Positions 32,889 through 44,820 of a stretch of DNA of 64,000 nucleotides are shown here, piece by piece. The DNA is from Megaleporinus macrocephalus (lineage: Eukaryota > Chordata > Actinopteri > Characiformes > Anostomidae). The stretch lies in assembly GCA_021613375.1 (NCBI GenBank), contig CM038716.1, positions 11,554,274 to 11,618,273 on the forward strand, given 5' to 3'. A model generated the notes under the pieces. That model was not told where the DNA came from. It was given only the letters and a program-made list of their open reading frames with translations, and searched no databases. A program made the translations under genes and the position numbers. Position 1 is the first letter of the stretch, and the number at the start of each line of letters is the position of its first letter.

Positions 32889-34260
32889 TGATCATGAGAA
32901 CATAGGACCCTGAAAGTAACCTGGGAATATACTATTTTGGGAACATAGGGTGCTGAAAGTAACCTGTGATTACAAGATCTTGATAACATAGGGCAATGAA
33001 AGTAACCAAGGACTATAAGATCTTCAGAGCATAGGGCAATAAAAGATCTTGAGAACATACAGCACTGAAAGTAACCTAGGACTATATGATCTTGAGAACA
33101 TAGGGCCCTGAAATTACCCTGGGAATATAAGATCTTGAGAACATAGGGCAATGAAAGTTACCTGGGAATATATGATCTTGAAAACATAGGGCCCTGAAAG
33201 TAACCTGGGAATATAAGATCTTAAGAACATAGGGCCCTCAAAGTAACCTGGGAATATACGTTTTTGAGAACATAGGGACCTGAAAGTAACCTGGGAATAT
33301 AAGATCTTAAGAACATAGGGCCCTCAAAGTAACCTGGCAATAAAAGATGTTGAGAACGTACGGCACTGAAAGTAACCTAGTAATATAAGCTCTTGAGAAC
33401 ATAGGGCAATGAAAGTTACCTGGGAATATATGATCTTGAAAACATAGGGCCCTGAAAGTAACCTGGGGATATAAGATCTTGAGAACATAGGGCCCTGAAA
33501 GTAACCTGGGAATATAAGTTCTTGAGAACATAGGGCCCTGAAAGTAACATGGGAATATAAGATTTCGAGAACAAAGGGGTCCTAAAAGTACCCTGGGAAT
33601 ATAATATAAGATCTTGAGAACATAGGGTGCTGAAAGTAACCTGGGAATATAAGATTTCGAGAACAAAGGGGTCCTAAAAGTACCCTGGGAATATAATATA
33701 AGATCTTGAGAACATAGGGCGCTGAAATTAACTTTCGAATATAAGATCTTGAGAACATAGGGCACTAAAAGTAACCTGGGAATATAACAAAAGATCTTGA
33801 GAACATAGGCAATGAAAGTTAACTGGGAATATAAGATCTTGAGAACATAGGGCAATGAAAGGAACCTAGGAATATAAGCTCTTGAGAACATAGGGCAATG
33901 AAAGTTACCTGGGAATATATGATCTTGAAAACATAGGGCCCTGAAAGTAACCTGGGGATATAAGATCTTGAGAACATAGGGCCCTGAAAGTAACCTGGGA
34001 ATATAAGATTTTGAGAACAAAGGGGTCCTAAAAGTACCCTGGGAATATAATATAAGATCTTGAGAACATAGGGCACTAAAAGTAATTTTCGAATATAAGA
34101 TCTTGAGAACATAGGGCACTAAAAGTAACCTGGGAATATAACAAAAGATCTTGAGAACATAGGCAATGAAAGTTAACTGGGAATATAAGATCTTGAGAAC
34201 ATAGGGCAATGAAAGTAACCTAGGACTATATGATCTGGAGAACATAGGGCCTTGGGAACT
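32889..34260 (-). repeat. 43-bp satellite, left (inverted) arm
   Basis: About 31 units of 43 bp. Each contains GGGAATATAAGATCTTGAGA, then ACATAGGGCCCTGAAAGTAA, then CCT. Multi-unit blocks are duplicated: the series around 33360-33800 recurs nearly verbatim at 33790-34150. The unit is the reverse complement of the array at 35567-37158. Long open frames (312 codons on the minus strand) are artefacts. Confidence 0.95.
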
Positions 34261-35566
34261 TCTGAGTGTTTCCCAGACATTTAAATGGGAACCAATGTTA
34301 TAAGAATATAGGACCCTGGAGACTTAGCGATGTTCCTGATAGAATCCCTCTGATCAAACGTTTCTAACCACTGGATTGGTGGAGCTTAGCCTCTGGGTTA
34401 CTGACATGATGTTCACCAACATAACAGCTCGAATAACCACGGAAATGAACTCAAGTTGCCTTTCAGCATTTCCAATGATGCCGTTTTCAACATTTTACAC
34501 AGCAACAAGGGGGCCTGCTGTTGCTAGAGGCAAGGATAACTGCCTTTCCTCATTTTGTGCTGGTTTATTACCGGAGGATTTGGGAACGGGATAATCAGGT
34601 TTTTGTGTCTCGATTTGCATCCTTGTCGCCTTGTCACCCACGGAAATCTGCAACGATGAAAAAGCACCTATTCTTAGCAGGAAATCTATAAAAGCACCCG
34701 AGTAGATTTCAGTAGGAGGTGACACAGCAAACAATTAGCAAACCACAGGTACCGGTAGGCCTCAGCCTTTCTGCGAAACATTCATTGTACGAGAATAGAA
34801 ACAGTCTGGGCCCGGAATATCCCTCCACCGCCCTCCTCGTCTTGATCGAGGGACGCTCGTATGAATAATTGGAGATGTTTGGTGCCAGGCTAGGAGAAGG
34901 AATTCTGAGAGATCATAGAGAGAAGCCCCCCCACACCATCCCGCACACAAGCAGGCTCGCTCTGAACCACCCCCGACCATCACAGCCACAACACACGCTC
35001 ACATACTCTTCCCTGCTGTGCTGCCTGCACGCCGAGGCCTTTCATTTAGCAATAGTGAGACTGATTCTGCTGGCTGCTTCTTTAACAACTGCCACATCTC
35101 TCCAGCGACTGCCATGCTCCCTGAAAGCTGAGATGATACTCACACGCAGCCTAAAAGCCTCCCGTTAAATCTGATACCGCCACGTTTCTCCACATTTACC
35201 GTTAGCACATTAGCGATGGCGCTTCGGCTTACCGAAGATGCCAGGGGAACGTCTCGCGGCCTTTATGTCTGTGTCACGGCGCATGGATGAAGCGGATCAG
35301 ACGCTGTCAGGATCTTCTTATGCCAAGTGTTTGCATGAAAACAGGCTGCGGAACAGGATCTTATCGCTGCAAATTCACAGGATTTCATGCAAACCAGCTC
35401 AGACGTGAAGTCACAAGCAGTTAAGGTTAGACCAGAGTTTGTTGCTTCTTGAGTTTTTAACCATTATTCCTGTTTTGCACCTGCAGGCACAAGCACGTGG
35501 CACCAAGCAACACACAAAATCAGGCTTGAAGCAACCCAGCGTCTCCACCATTGACCTTCATTGCTG
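34261..35566. other. Unique spacer between inverted 43-bp arrays
   Basis: About 1.3 kb of non-repetitive DNA with overlapping short open frames and no recognisable domain. Several CpG-bearing stretches occur (34800-34870, 35180-35290). No mobile-element end is visible at either junction with the arrays. Confidence 0.4.
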
Positions 35567-37158
35567 TGCAAGATCTTATATTCCCAGGGTACTTTCAGGG
35601 CCCTATGTTCTCATGATCTTATATTCCCAGTTAACTTTCATTGCCTATGTTCTCAAGATCATATAGTCCTTGGTTACTTTCAGTGCAGTATGTTCTCAAG
35701 ATCTTTTATTCCCAGGGTACTTTCAGGTCCCTATGTTCTCAAGATCTTTTATTCCCAGGGTACTTTCATTGCCCTATTCTCAAGATCTTTTATTCCCAGG
35801 GTACTTTCAGGTCCCTATGTTCTCATGATCTTATATTCTCAGTTAACTTTCATTACCTATGTTCTCAAGATCATATAGTCCTTGGTTACTTTCAGTGCCG
35901 TATGATCTCAAGATCTTTTATTCCCAAGGTACTTTCAGGTTCCTATGTTCTCAAGATCTTATAGTCTCAGGGTACTTTCAGGACCCTATGTTCTCATAAA
36001 CTTATAGTCCCAGGTTACTTTCAGCACACTTTGTTCTCAAGATCTTTTATTTCCAGGTAACTTTTATTGCCCTATGTTCTCATGATCTTATATTCCCAGT
36101 TAACTTTCATTGCCTATGTTCTCAAGATCATATAGTCCTTGGTTACTTTCAGGTTCCTATGTTCTCAAGATCTTATATTCCCAGGGTACTTTCAGGGCCC
36201 TATGTTCTCAAGATTTGATATTCCCAGGTAACTTTCATTGCCCTATTCTTAAGATCTTATATTCCCAGTTAACTTTCATTGCCTATGTTCTCAAGATCAT
36301 ATAGTCCTTGGTTACTTTCAGTGCCATATGTTCTCAAGATCTTTTATTCCCAGGGTACTTTCTGGTCCCTATGTTCTCAAGATCTTATAGTCCCAGGTTA
36401 CTTTCAGCACACTTTGTTCTCAAGATCTTTTATTTCCAGGTAACTTTCATTGCCCTATGTTCTCATGATCTTATATTCCCAGGTAACTTTCATTGCCCTA
36501 TGTTCTCATGATCTTATATTCCCAGTTAACTTGCATTGCCCTATGTTCTCAAGATCATATAGTCCTTGGTTACTTTCAGTGCCGTATGATCTCAAGATCT
36601 TTTATTCCCAGGGTACTTTCATTGCCCTATTCTCAAGATCTTTTATTCCCAGGGTACTTTCTGGTCCCTATGTTCTCAAGATCTTATAGTCCCAGGTTAC
36701 TTTCAGCACACTTTGTTCTCAAGATCTTATATTCCCAGTTAACTTTCATTGCCTATGTTCTCAAGATCATATAGTCCTTGGTTACTTTCAGTGCCGTATG
36801 TTCTCAAGATCTTTTATTCCCAGGGTACTTTCATTGCCCTATGTTCTCAAGATCTTTTATTCCCAGGTAACTTTCAGGACCCTATGTTCTCATAAACTTA
36901 TAGTCCCAGGTTACTTTCAGCACACTTTGTTCTCAAGATCTTATATTCCCAGGGTACTTTTCAGGGCCCTATGTTCTCAAGATCTTATATTATATTCCCA
37001 GGGTACTTTCATTGCCCTATGTTCTGAAGATGTTATATTACCAGGGTACTTTTCAGGGTCATATGTTCTCAAGATCTTTTATATTCCCAGGGTACTTTTC
37101 AGGGCCCTATATTCTCATGATCGTATAGTCCCAGGTTACTTTCAGCACCCCATGTTTC
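35567..37158 (+). repeat. 43-bp satellite, right arm
   Basis: About 37 units with ATTCCCAGGGTACTTTCAGG, then GCCCTATGTTCTCAAGATCT. It is the same unit as the left arm in opposite orientation. Variants TAGTCCTTGGTTACTTTCAG and TAGTCCCAGGTTACTTTCAG recur in fixed series, showing block duplication. Confidence 0.95.
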
Positions 37159-38069
37159 TCATTGCATACAACATGGCAATTTGCAATTATTTGATATGAA
37201 CATAAAAACTTGCTTAACCTTACTTTGCACTGGACCTCTGTTGGACTACTGCATGCTCTCAGTCTTAGTACTGATGACAGAAAGCTCAAGACGGTCCAGA
37301 AGGTCAAGCCAGTTTTGTCTTCGGTAAGTAAAAACCATGCTCAGTTGGGTTGAGGACAGATACAGCCAAGCTTGAGATCCTAACTTGTGATTATTAAAAG
37401 TCAGAAACTCATTTACTTTCAAGAAAAAGACTTTTTAGCTCCGCCCACTGTTCAGAAACTGCTGTAGATGTTATGCGTGTGAGGTAGATGGTGGACAACA
37501 ACGCTAGAAGATGCACTTACGGTAATACACAATGAAAGAAAGGTGTTGTTGTTTCTGGCTGCAGTAATTGGATGTACAGTGGACCCCCGAACACAAACAA
37601 CCCAAAGGCCCCCAAATATCCAGAAAATGGACTAAATCTAATCTTAAAACGGGCACACTGGAAAGGAGCGTCCTCTCACTCCGTCATCTATAGATGGGAC
37701 GTGGGCTTACACGACGACTGGATCTTAAATCTGGAGCTGTTCCAACAATATGGGCGTGTAAGGAAACCAGTGAGAGGAGTTCAAGACCCTCTGTGTACGT
37801 GGAGGTAAATCAGGTAAGCTCAGTTACTGAGCCTGCTTTAGCTGATGTTAGCTAACATTCGCTTCACTTGCTAAGTTCAGTGGTGATGCTAAGCTAACAT
37901 AGCTGAATTATGAAGATATATAGAGTCGTATAAGAGCGAATTCCACTTTAATCATATTTACTACAATAACTATACCTCTATATCTGAGTGTAGCTGGTTG
38001 CCAGGCTGTTGTCATGAATAATGTTGGTTATTTAGCTAGATGCTGTTGTGGGTGTGGTTTGAAAGTATA
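37159..38069. other. Non-repetitive stretch, no gene recognised
   Basis: A 78-codon plus frame at 37572-37808 ends next to GTAAAT and GTAAGC, but the protein (for example WDVGLHDDWILNLELFQQYG) matches no family I know. The rest is unremarkable. Confidence 0.35.
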
Positions 38070-39210
38070 TCTCTATCCATTTCAGGATCCTGCTGCTTCC
38101 AACATCAGTCACACCAACAATAACCACTAGTGACCCAGTTCCATTGGCAGCCATACCTTCCAAAGCCATAATGCTACCACCACCATGCTTCACAGGTGAG
38201 GTGACTTCTGATTGAAGCAGCAGGGTTAATTCTGAAGTGGGCAGCACTGAGCAATGAGTACTAAGTACTACAATATGACCAATATGTGCACCAACATGGC
38301 CTTTTTGATGTTCTGGCATTTCTTTTTGGAGTAATTTAAAGAACTTTGCTGAGCCAATGTTACCTGGCAGTGTAGCTAATGTGATTGATGTGGTTATTTC
38401 TGGATCATGAGTTCTTTCTTTTTCTCACCTCACCAATAACCATCAGTGACTCAGTTCCATCAGAAGCCACACCTTACTAAGTCATAATGCTACCACCACC
38501 ATGCTTCACAGGTGACATGGTATGTTTTGGATCATGAGCTCTTTCTTTTTCTCCTCTATACTTTTCTCACCTCACCACTTTGGTGAGTTAATGCTGGTTC
38601 CATCTGTCCAAGGAATTGGGCTCCAAAACTGGGCAGGCTAAGTTTAATCTGGCCTTTTAGTTCCAGTAATTTGCAACTTGCATATATAGATGTCTAAAAC
38701 ATTAGCTACCTTGCCAGGTAACACTGTCTCAGCAAAATATTATAAATGATTCTAAAAAAAATCAACAATCAATAATACACACCAACAATAACCACCAGTA
38801 TCCCCGTTGCATAGGCAGCCATACTTTCCAAAGCCATAATACTACCACCACCATGCTTCACCACCATGCTGCACATATTGGTCATGTTGTAGTACTTAGT
38901 ACTCTTTACTCAGTGCTGCCCTCTTCAGAACTAATCCTGCTGCTTCCATCAGCAGTCACAGCAACAATAACCACCAGTAACCCAGTTCCATTGGCAGCCA
39001 TATTTTCCAAAGCCATAATACTACCACCACCATGCTTCACAGGTGACATGGTATGTTTTGGATCATGAGCTCTTTATTTTTCTCCTCCTACTTTTCTCAC
39101 CTCACCACTTTGTCAAGTTAATTCTGGTTCCATCTGTCCAAGGAATCGTGTTCCAGAACTGGGCAGGCTAAGTCTACTCAGTGCTGCCCTCTCATGGGGC
39201 TATTACACCT
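38070..39210 (-). pseudogene. Second Tc1-like transposase relic, repeated in tandem
   Basis: Read on the minus strand, the frame ending near 38140 gives VKHGGGSIM, the glycine-rich motif before the second catalytic aspartate region of Tc1-type DDE transposases. The antisense of this motif (CATAATGCTACCACCACCAT) occurs four times, at about 38167, 38483, 38835 and 39014. It is accompanied by GTGACCCAGTTCCATTGGCA and GGATCATGAGCTCTTT. Spacing is irregular (about 316, 352 and 179 bp). Every copy is broken and no complete gene or ends are visible. It is a different Tc1 family from the relic at 9291-10480, which has a KFGGGG-type motif. Confidence 0.7.
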
Positions 39211-40597
39211 GTGTAAAATGACTTTTCTACTATAACCCATGATGTAAGCAGGTTCCACTTTACTTTGTAGTCTTGAATTGAGGATTTCATTGCAAGGGCG
39301 ATGCACCCGCTTGCCGCCCCTTCAGCTGCACCGTATCTACAAGACATAGCCCCCTAGAAACGGCGGCTCAGCACAGAGCGGTGAAGAAAAAGTACATCTG
39401 AGCTTTCAAGTAACAGTCAAAACAAGTGCACTCCGAGAGCACTGGTAGTCTATATAAAGTCGGGAAACACCACAGGGGAGGGTTGCCGGCGCGTGCTCGC
39501 TTTTTCTCAGCTGTACATTGGAAGCCTGCCCAGGGATACGGCGAAGGCTGAATTCCCAGATCTCAGCCACAGCGGGCACGTCATCATTTGTTTTTAGGGA
39601 AAAGCGATACGTTGAGGCGCTCGGCAAAGAAATAAAGCGAGAGAAGTGACCTGCCCGGTGCGGCATTGATGCTCCAACCAGGAGGACGTTCTCTCAGCGA
39701 GTTTTGAGGAGAGCGAGAGCGTTAGCCAGAGCGCGTTTGAAAGTTTGACAGTAAACAGCTCACAAAGCGTGCTATGAATAATGCATGGGCGCGTATGCGT
39801 ATATATACGTGGGCGCATGTTTTGGAAGGTGGGGTGGAGGCGGGGAGGGACCTGGGGAACTGTTATCAGCATGGGTCTGATTTTTTTTTTCTTGCAGGAG
39901 AGGAGAAGCCTTTCCAGCTTTTCTCAGAAGCGGCTGACAGCTCACGCTTCTCGCTCCGGATCAGCGTGGCAGGCTCCCTCTCGGAGCCTCTTGACGCATC
40001 GACTTGTTTTAATAGGCCAGCGTCCACTTGTCACGAGGATGGGGACGGAGAATGAGCCCCGGAATTTCCCCCCAGTCTGCCTCTTGCGAGGGAGGAGAAA
40101 CGTTCGTCGTAATTAACGCAGTAAATCCCAACCGCCTGCCTCGTCATGCATATGCATTCGACCTATAGGAAAATGAACCGCCGCGCATATACAATCTATT
40201 ACGCGTAATGTACAAAGGAAATCATAGAAGAAACCCCAAGGATCTCGCTGCGGCGGGAAAGGAATACGCTCAAAGAGCCAGCAATCAAGCACACACTTGG
40301 TTATGCAAATACTATAAATTTTCCAATATATTTTCCGGCCGGCCTAATGTTCCATTAACGAAAACTAATAACACGAGATCGGATCGGAACATTATGTAGG
40401 GGAGCGTAGCATGCAGGCTATTAACATAAAGCGCAGCACCCCACAGCCAGACTCTCGGATTCATTCCCATTTATTTCACTGGAGCCAGTTAGACTTTTAT
40501 TAGCATACTGAATGGAAGCTGTAGCAGATTCGAGTGAAACTCCAACGCCATACATCTCATGCTACCAAAGCTTTCCTCCGGCAAGCTAATGAGGGCA
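39211..40597. other. Unique, relatively CpG-rich stretch
   Basis: About 1.4 kb without repeats. It has higher GC and CpG than the surroundings at 39300-40120 (for example GCGCGTATGCGTATATATAC, GGGAGGAGAAACG), then AT-rich words at 40130-40400. Open frames on both strands overlap (39406-39872 minus, 39774-40116 plus) without known domains. It is a plausible place for a conserved non-coding element or distal CpG island, but nothing in the sequence proves it. Confidence 0.4.
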
Positions 40598-40735
40598 GCT
40601 TCACAATGTGGCCAGTAGTATGTGGACACCCCTCCTTAATTCTCGAGTCCAGCTATTTTCGACATAGCCATTGCAAGCAGGTGTATGAAGCCAAGAACAT
40701 AGTCTTACAGAGATTTAGCTACAGAATCTCTTTAG
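40598..40735 (+). mobile_element. Tc1-like 5' terminal fragment
   Basis: TGTGGCCAGTAGTATGTGGA, CACCCCTCC and CATTGCAAGCAGGTGTATGA match, as far as I recall, the first ~130 bp of a fish Tc1-like element, upstream of its transposase. The relic at 52405-53300 would be the next part of the same family. It breaks off where the 45-bp array starts. Confidence 0.55.
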
Positions 40736-41632
40736 TTCTGAAAGACTCCGCCTCTCTGAGTGACTCCTCCCCCTCTTTACTTCTGATAGACTCTGCCTCT
40801 CTGAGTGACTTCTCTTCTTATTATGTCTGAACGACTCCGCCTCTCTGAGTGACTCCTCCCCGTCTTTACTTCTGATAGACTCTGCCTCTCTGAGTGACTC
40901 CTCCCCCTATTACGTCTGATAGACTCTGCCTCTCTGAGTGACTCCTCCCCCTCTTTACGTCTGATAGACTCTGCCTCTCTGAGTGACTCCTCCCCCTCTT
41001 TACGTCTGATAGACTCTGCCTCTCTGAGTGACTCCTCCCCCTCTTTACGTCTGATAGACTCCGCCTCTCTGAGTGACTCTTCCCTCTCTTTACTTCTGAA
41101 AGACTCCGCCTCTTTGAGTGACTCCTCCCCCTCTTTACGTCTGAACGACTCCACCTCTCTCGGTGACCTCTCCCCCTCTTGACATTTGAATGACTCCGCC
41201 TCTCTAAATGACCCCTCCCCCTCTTTACTTCTGAAGGCCTCCCCCTCTCTGAGTGACCCCTCCCCCTCTTTACATCTGAACGACTCCATCTCTCTGGGTG
41301 ACTCCTCCCCCTCTTTATTACTAAAAGGTTCTGCCTCTTTGGGTGACCCCTCCCACTTCTTATGTCTGAAAGGTTCTGCCTCTTAGGGTGACCCTCCCAC
41401 TCTTTACTTTGGAACGACTCCACCTCTCAGGGGTGACTCCTCCCCCTCTTTATTGCTGAAAGGGTCCTCCTCTTCGGTTGACCCCTTCTCCCTCTTCTAA
41501 AAGACCCTGCCTCTCTGGATGACCCCTCCCACTTCTAATGTCTAAAAGACTCCGTCTATCTGGGTGACCCCCCCCCTCTTTACTTCTGACAGACTCCGCC
41601 TCTCTGGGAGTCCCTTTACCCTCTTCTGTTGC
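40736..41632. repeat. 45-bp minisatellite
   Basis: About 20 units with GACTCTGCCTCTCTGAGTGA, then CTCCTCCCCCTCTTTACGTC. The left half is highly uniform and the right half diverges (GGGTGACCCCTCCC, AAAGGTTCTGCCTC). The 45-bp period is a multiple of three and yields minus-strand frames of 170-185 codons with a 15-residue repeat rich in E, R and S. These look like a charged repeat protein but are best explained by the period. Confidence 0.93.
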
Positions 41633-42326
41633 TGCTTTCCAACTTATTAAAAACGTGTTGCATCAAATAAAGAATCTGCATATATTATTTAAATATTTGG
41701 GATTTTTGTGATTTGGGTTTAACTTTTAAATCCACACATAAAACATTAAACTGTCATTTATTAACAAAAACTGGTCATTTTTCCAAATCCTGTGAACAGG
41801 AGCCGTAAATGTGGAACACTACTTCGTCAGCACCTCGTCCGCGGTCAGCTTCAGACCACCGAGCCAATTACAGAATAACGAGCTACAGCCTGTTAACCGT
41901 AGTGGAGCCATAATGTAAACAGTGAGCCGCCATACAAGGCAAGCGCTTGTGGAAGCACACACTCCAGTCCATTGTGCTCGTGCCATGAGGCCTAGTTTTG
42001 TATGAAAAGTTATAAATTGTTAAAGCCTGGCGCTGGAATGGGCGTCCGCGGCTATGCTAACAGAGAGCGCTCAGAGTGCACATATTTTGTCTGATTCTTT
42101 CCAAAATTCTATTCTGATGTGTGCTGGTATGTGTACGCTGGTTTATTATCGCTGCTGTCTTAAATAGAGCCCGAGCGAGCCGTATTCATAATTCATAACC
42201 GCATGCTGGAGTACAGTTGGGGTTGTTTGAGCATAAGCAGTGGGACTCATTAGATTATTCTCCCTATGAATAAAACAGTCGCTTACAATGCCGGCAAGGA
42301 GCAGGTGTGACCGCAATCCAACAAAA

Positions 42327-42330
<4 letters not shown>
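41633..42330. other. Non-repetitive stretch, no gene recognised
   Basis: Unique-looking DNA with no recognisable open frame or element end. Confidence 0.35.

Positions 42331-42381
<51 letters not shown>
42331..42381. repeat. (TA)n microsatellite
   Basis: About 25 TA units at the 3' (tail) side of the minus-strand LINE relic that follows. Confidence 0.95.
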
Positions 42382-42385
<4 letters not shown>

Positions 42386-43069
42386 TTAAAGCATTTAGCA
42401 GACGTTCTTATCCAGAGTGATTTACAAAAGTGCTTAGTGTTCAGTCAGAGTATGAGTATCTCAATCTAGCACAAACAGGTTTAAGTCCAAACTACTCTTA
42501 TACTCAAACACTGCCATAAACAAGAGCCAGTACTGATACCTAGAAAGAAGACCACCAAATATAAGATTAGACACAGAGCAACACCTAGCAAGACTGGAAC
42601 ACCTACAGAGAAGAGAATAAATACACTACATACAGTATCAGTGCAGTACTTATCCAGAGTTCCTAGAAGATCAAGTGTAGTTATGGTTTCTACCAATGCT
42701 TCAGTAGATCAATGCTTATAAGAGCTTCACAAAGAGACGGTGGTCTTCAGTCTGCATTTGAAGACCGTGAGAGAGTTTGCTGGTCAAACAGCCAGTGGAA
42801 GTTCCTTCCACCATCTGGGCTCCAGGACAGAGAAGCGTCTTGTCGCGTGTCTTCCATGAATCTTGAGGGATGGCGGGTCAAGCCGAGCCATACTTGAAGC
42901 ATGAAGGGCTCGAGGTGTGGATCTACTTTTGATCATTGCTATAAGGTCAGAAGGAGCTGGTCCATGCTTGGTTTTGTAGGCATCAGAGTTTTAAACTGAA
43001 TGCGAGCATCTATAGGAAGCCAGTGAAGGGAGCGCAGCAGTGGAGTGATGTGGGAAGATTGAAGACGAG

Positions 43070-43070
<1 letters not shown>
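42382..43070 (-). pseudogene. LINE C-terminal region and 3' UTR relic
   Basis: The reverse complement reads as the last ~100 codons of a fish non-LTR retrotransposon followed by its 3' UTR. The end, AGCATTTAGCAGACGTTCTT in this strand, is the usual terminus of such copies. It is homologous over several hundred bases to 60350-61040 on the other strand. Conserved parts are the SLHWLP-encoding stretch near 43010-43035 and the segment with GACAGAGAAGCGTCTTGTC. Frames are disrupted, so no protein is made. The neighbouring TA runs probably mark its tail and a second insertion point. Clade not assigned. Confidence 0.7.

Positions 43071-43071
<1 letters not shown>

Positions 43072-43106
<35 letters not shown>
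43072..43106. repeat. (TA)n microsatellite
   Basis: About 17 TA units between two LINE relics. Confidence 0.95.
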
Positions 43107-43109
<3 letters not shown>

Positions 43110-43304
43110 TACAAATACAGACATACACCTACATATCCATTCCACATAAATATCTACTTCCCTGCACTCACACAGAGATATACATAAATACAGATATGCT
43201 ACAAGCACCCAATCAGCAGTCCATTCCAGGATAACTTATCTTTTACGAAAGCAATAGCTTTGTAGATTGTAGCCACTTCAGCACGATGCAATCTGGCAGT
43301 GGCC

Positions 43305-43880
43305 CTCTCCAGCACAAGAACATCAAGAACAAAATATTAAAAAGGTGTGTTCTAAAAGAATTTTCTCCAAACGAAATTTCAATATTAATTTTATGGCTGC
43401 AGCTGTAGATAACAGAGAGATCACCTTATTCCAAAATTCGAACACTGGGGGGCACTGCCAGAAAACATGCATATAAGTGCCCACATCCCCAAGAGAACAA
43501 CTATAACACAAGTTGTCTTTTTCATTTGAAATGCATGGTAGCGAGTGATCTAGAACCTGAGAACAACTCTGTGTATCAGCTGGTGAGGGAAATTTTTTGA
43601 AGATGTAAAGATGTGGTTCCAAATTAAGCTTCAATCTAAATCATCGTTATCCAGAGATAAATCGCATCCCCAGATTTTTACTAGACAAGGCTCTCGTGAG
43701 ACCAAGGAAATGAACTTATTATACATTTTTGAAACAAATCTGCGAGAATTAGAAGATGCTTTAAATAAGATAAGATTAAATAAGGCCAAAAGAGGATGTG
43801 TTCTCAGAGGACTATCCCATGGAACCCCATACACTCGTAATAAAGACCATAATCGAAGGTACAGAAAATAAGACAAACCT
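43305..43880 (-). pseudogene. L1-like ORF2 C-terminal region, frameshifted
   Basis: Two minus-strand frames, 43631-43876 and 43323-43634, follow each other with a frame change near 43631. The upstream one has SKMYNKFISL and LVKIWGCDLSL. The downstream one has CYSCSLGDVGTYMHVFWQCP, a Cys/His cluster (C-x2-C-x8-H-x4-C) typical of the C-terminal zinc-finger-like domain of L1-clade ORF2. The reverse transcriptase and endonuclease domains are absent from the window. It is a 5'-truncated, dead copy, distinct from the L2/CR1-type fragment at 285-1354. Domain assignment is by motif recognition. Confidence 0.65.
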
Positions 43881-43982
43881 TGTAGAGAGTAAGAATTCTT
43901 TAAATCGTTAAAGTGTTTAAGCTTCTTATCATCATACAGATTGTCAAGAATTAAAACACCAGCTACTGACCATACAGCAACT

Positions 43983-44820
43983 ACTGACCATTTAATTCAA
44001 TTCAACATTGAGTTTCCTGTAATCAGAATTAAGTTGTGAAAAACTTAAAACTAGTCTCTATAAAAAGCTGATGTTCTCTTACATCAAAAAAAAAAAACAG
44101 ACAGCAGTTACATTTAGTTTGATTTTATTTAAAATTACATCACTGGGATCATCTAGGATGATTCTGACTCTTGAAGGGTTCAGTAGTGATGATGACTGGT
44201 TTTGATTGGTCTAGTTAGAAAACTGTTTATCTTACAATAATTCTTAAATACAGTTTACACATTGAAATGATAAAAACACAGTAAATTACATTTTCTAACT
44301 TTAGATCAGCATCAACTGCAGAACAACAGTTTTACACCACTTGAACACGAAAAACAACTTACCAAGTTCCAGAATGAGAAAAAGAGAGGGAAGATGGCGG
44401 CTTGGTTAATTGTAGTCCTCTGTAGTTCTTCAAGAAAAGAAAACAATGGAGAAAATGTCCACTGTAGAGAAATTCCAGCACTACAGAGTTTCTGTCCGAG
44501 GAAAAGAAGTTCAACTCAGAAAACACCAAATGTCACAGTGAAAATAGAAAAAGACTTCAAAACCTTTACAAGCTCCACTAAACAACTCAAACTAGTCTAG
44601 ATTGAACTGACCAATGAGAATCTGGCAAGGTGCTACAGGGGCGTGGTCCAAGCTAAAACCTGATGTTTTAAGTTTGTTCAACTTAAAAATATTAGTGTAC
44701 TCAGTTCTTCTTTCAAAATAGTAGAACATACTAAACATTTTAAGTAATGAAATAAAACTTTAGTTTTTAAGCATCAGTACACAAACTCTTTACACATAAA
44801 CTAATTACGGGTTAACAGTA
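43983..44820 (-). mobile_element. Dispersed element B, copy 3 (reverse)
   Basis: Reverse complement of the other B copies. The left-end repeat appears as GGGTTAACAGTA at 44809-44820. The other end is truncated in GACCATTTAATTCAATTCAA at 43983. The splice donor, YY1-type site, CCAAT box and GC box are all retained (on the minus strand). A 68-codon frame (44394-44600, plus) is antisense to the element and also open in copy 4. Confidence 0.8.

Noticed and set aside
33307..34245. 312-codon minus-strand frame
   Set aside because: It falls in the 43-bp satellite. It survives by chance because the repeat lacks stops in this orientation, and it has no recognisable domain.
39774..40116. Overlapping 93- and 111-codon frames
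   Set aside because: Both frames are open in GC-rich DNA and neither has a recognisable domain. Likely chance.
40777..41423. Charged E/R/S-rich repeat protein of 170-185 codons (minus strand)
   Set aside because: Two overlapping frames of the 45-bp array give similar 'proteins'. No non-repeat domain is attached.
42712..42897. 61-codon frame conserved with 60688-60873 (about 85% identical)
   Set aside because: It is antisense to a LINE coding/3' region in both places. Conservation follows from the LINE being repeated.
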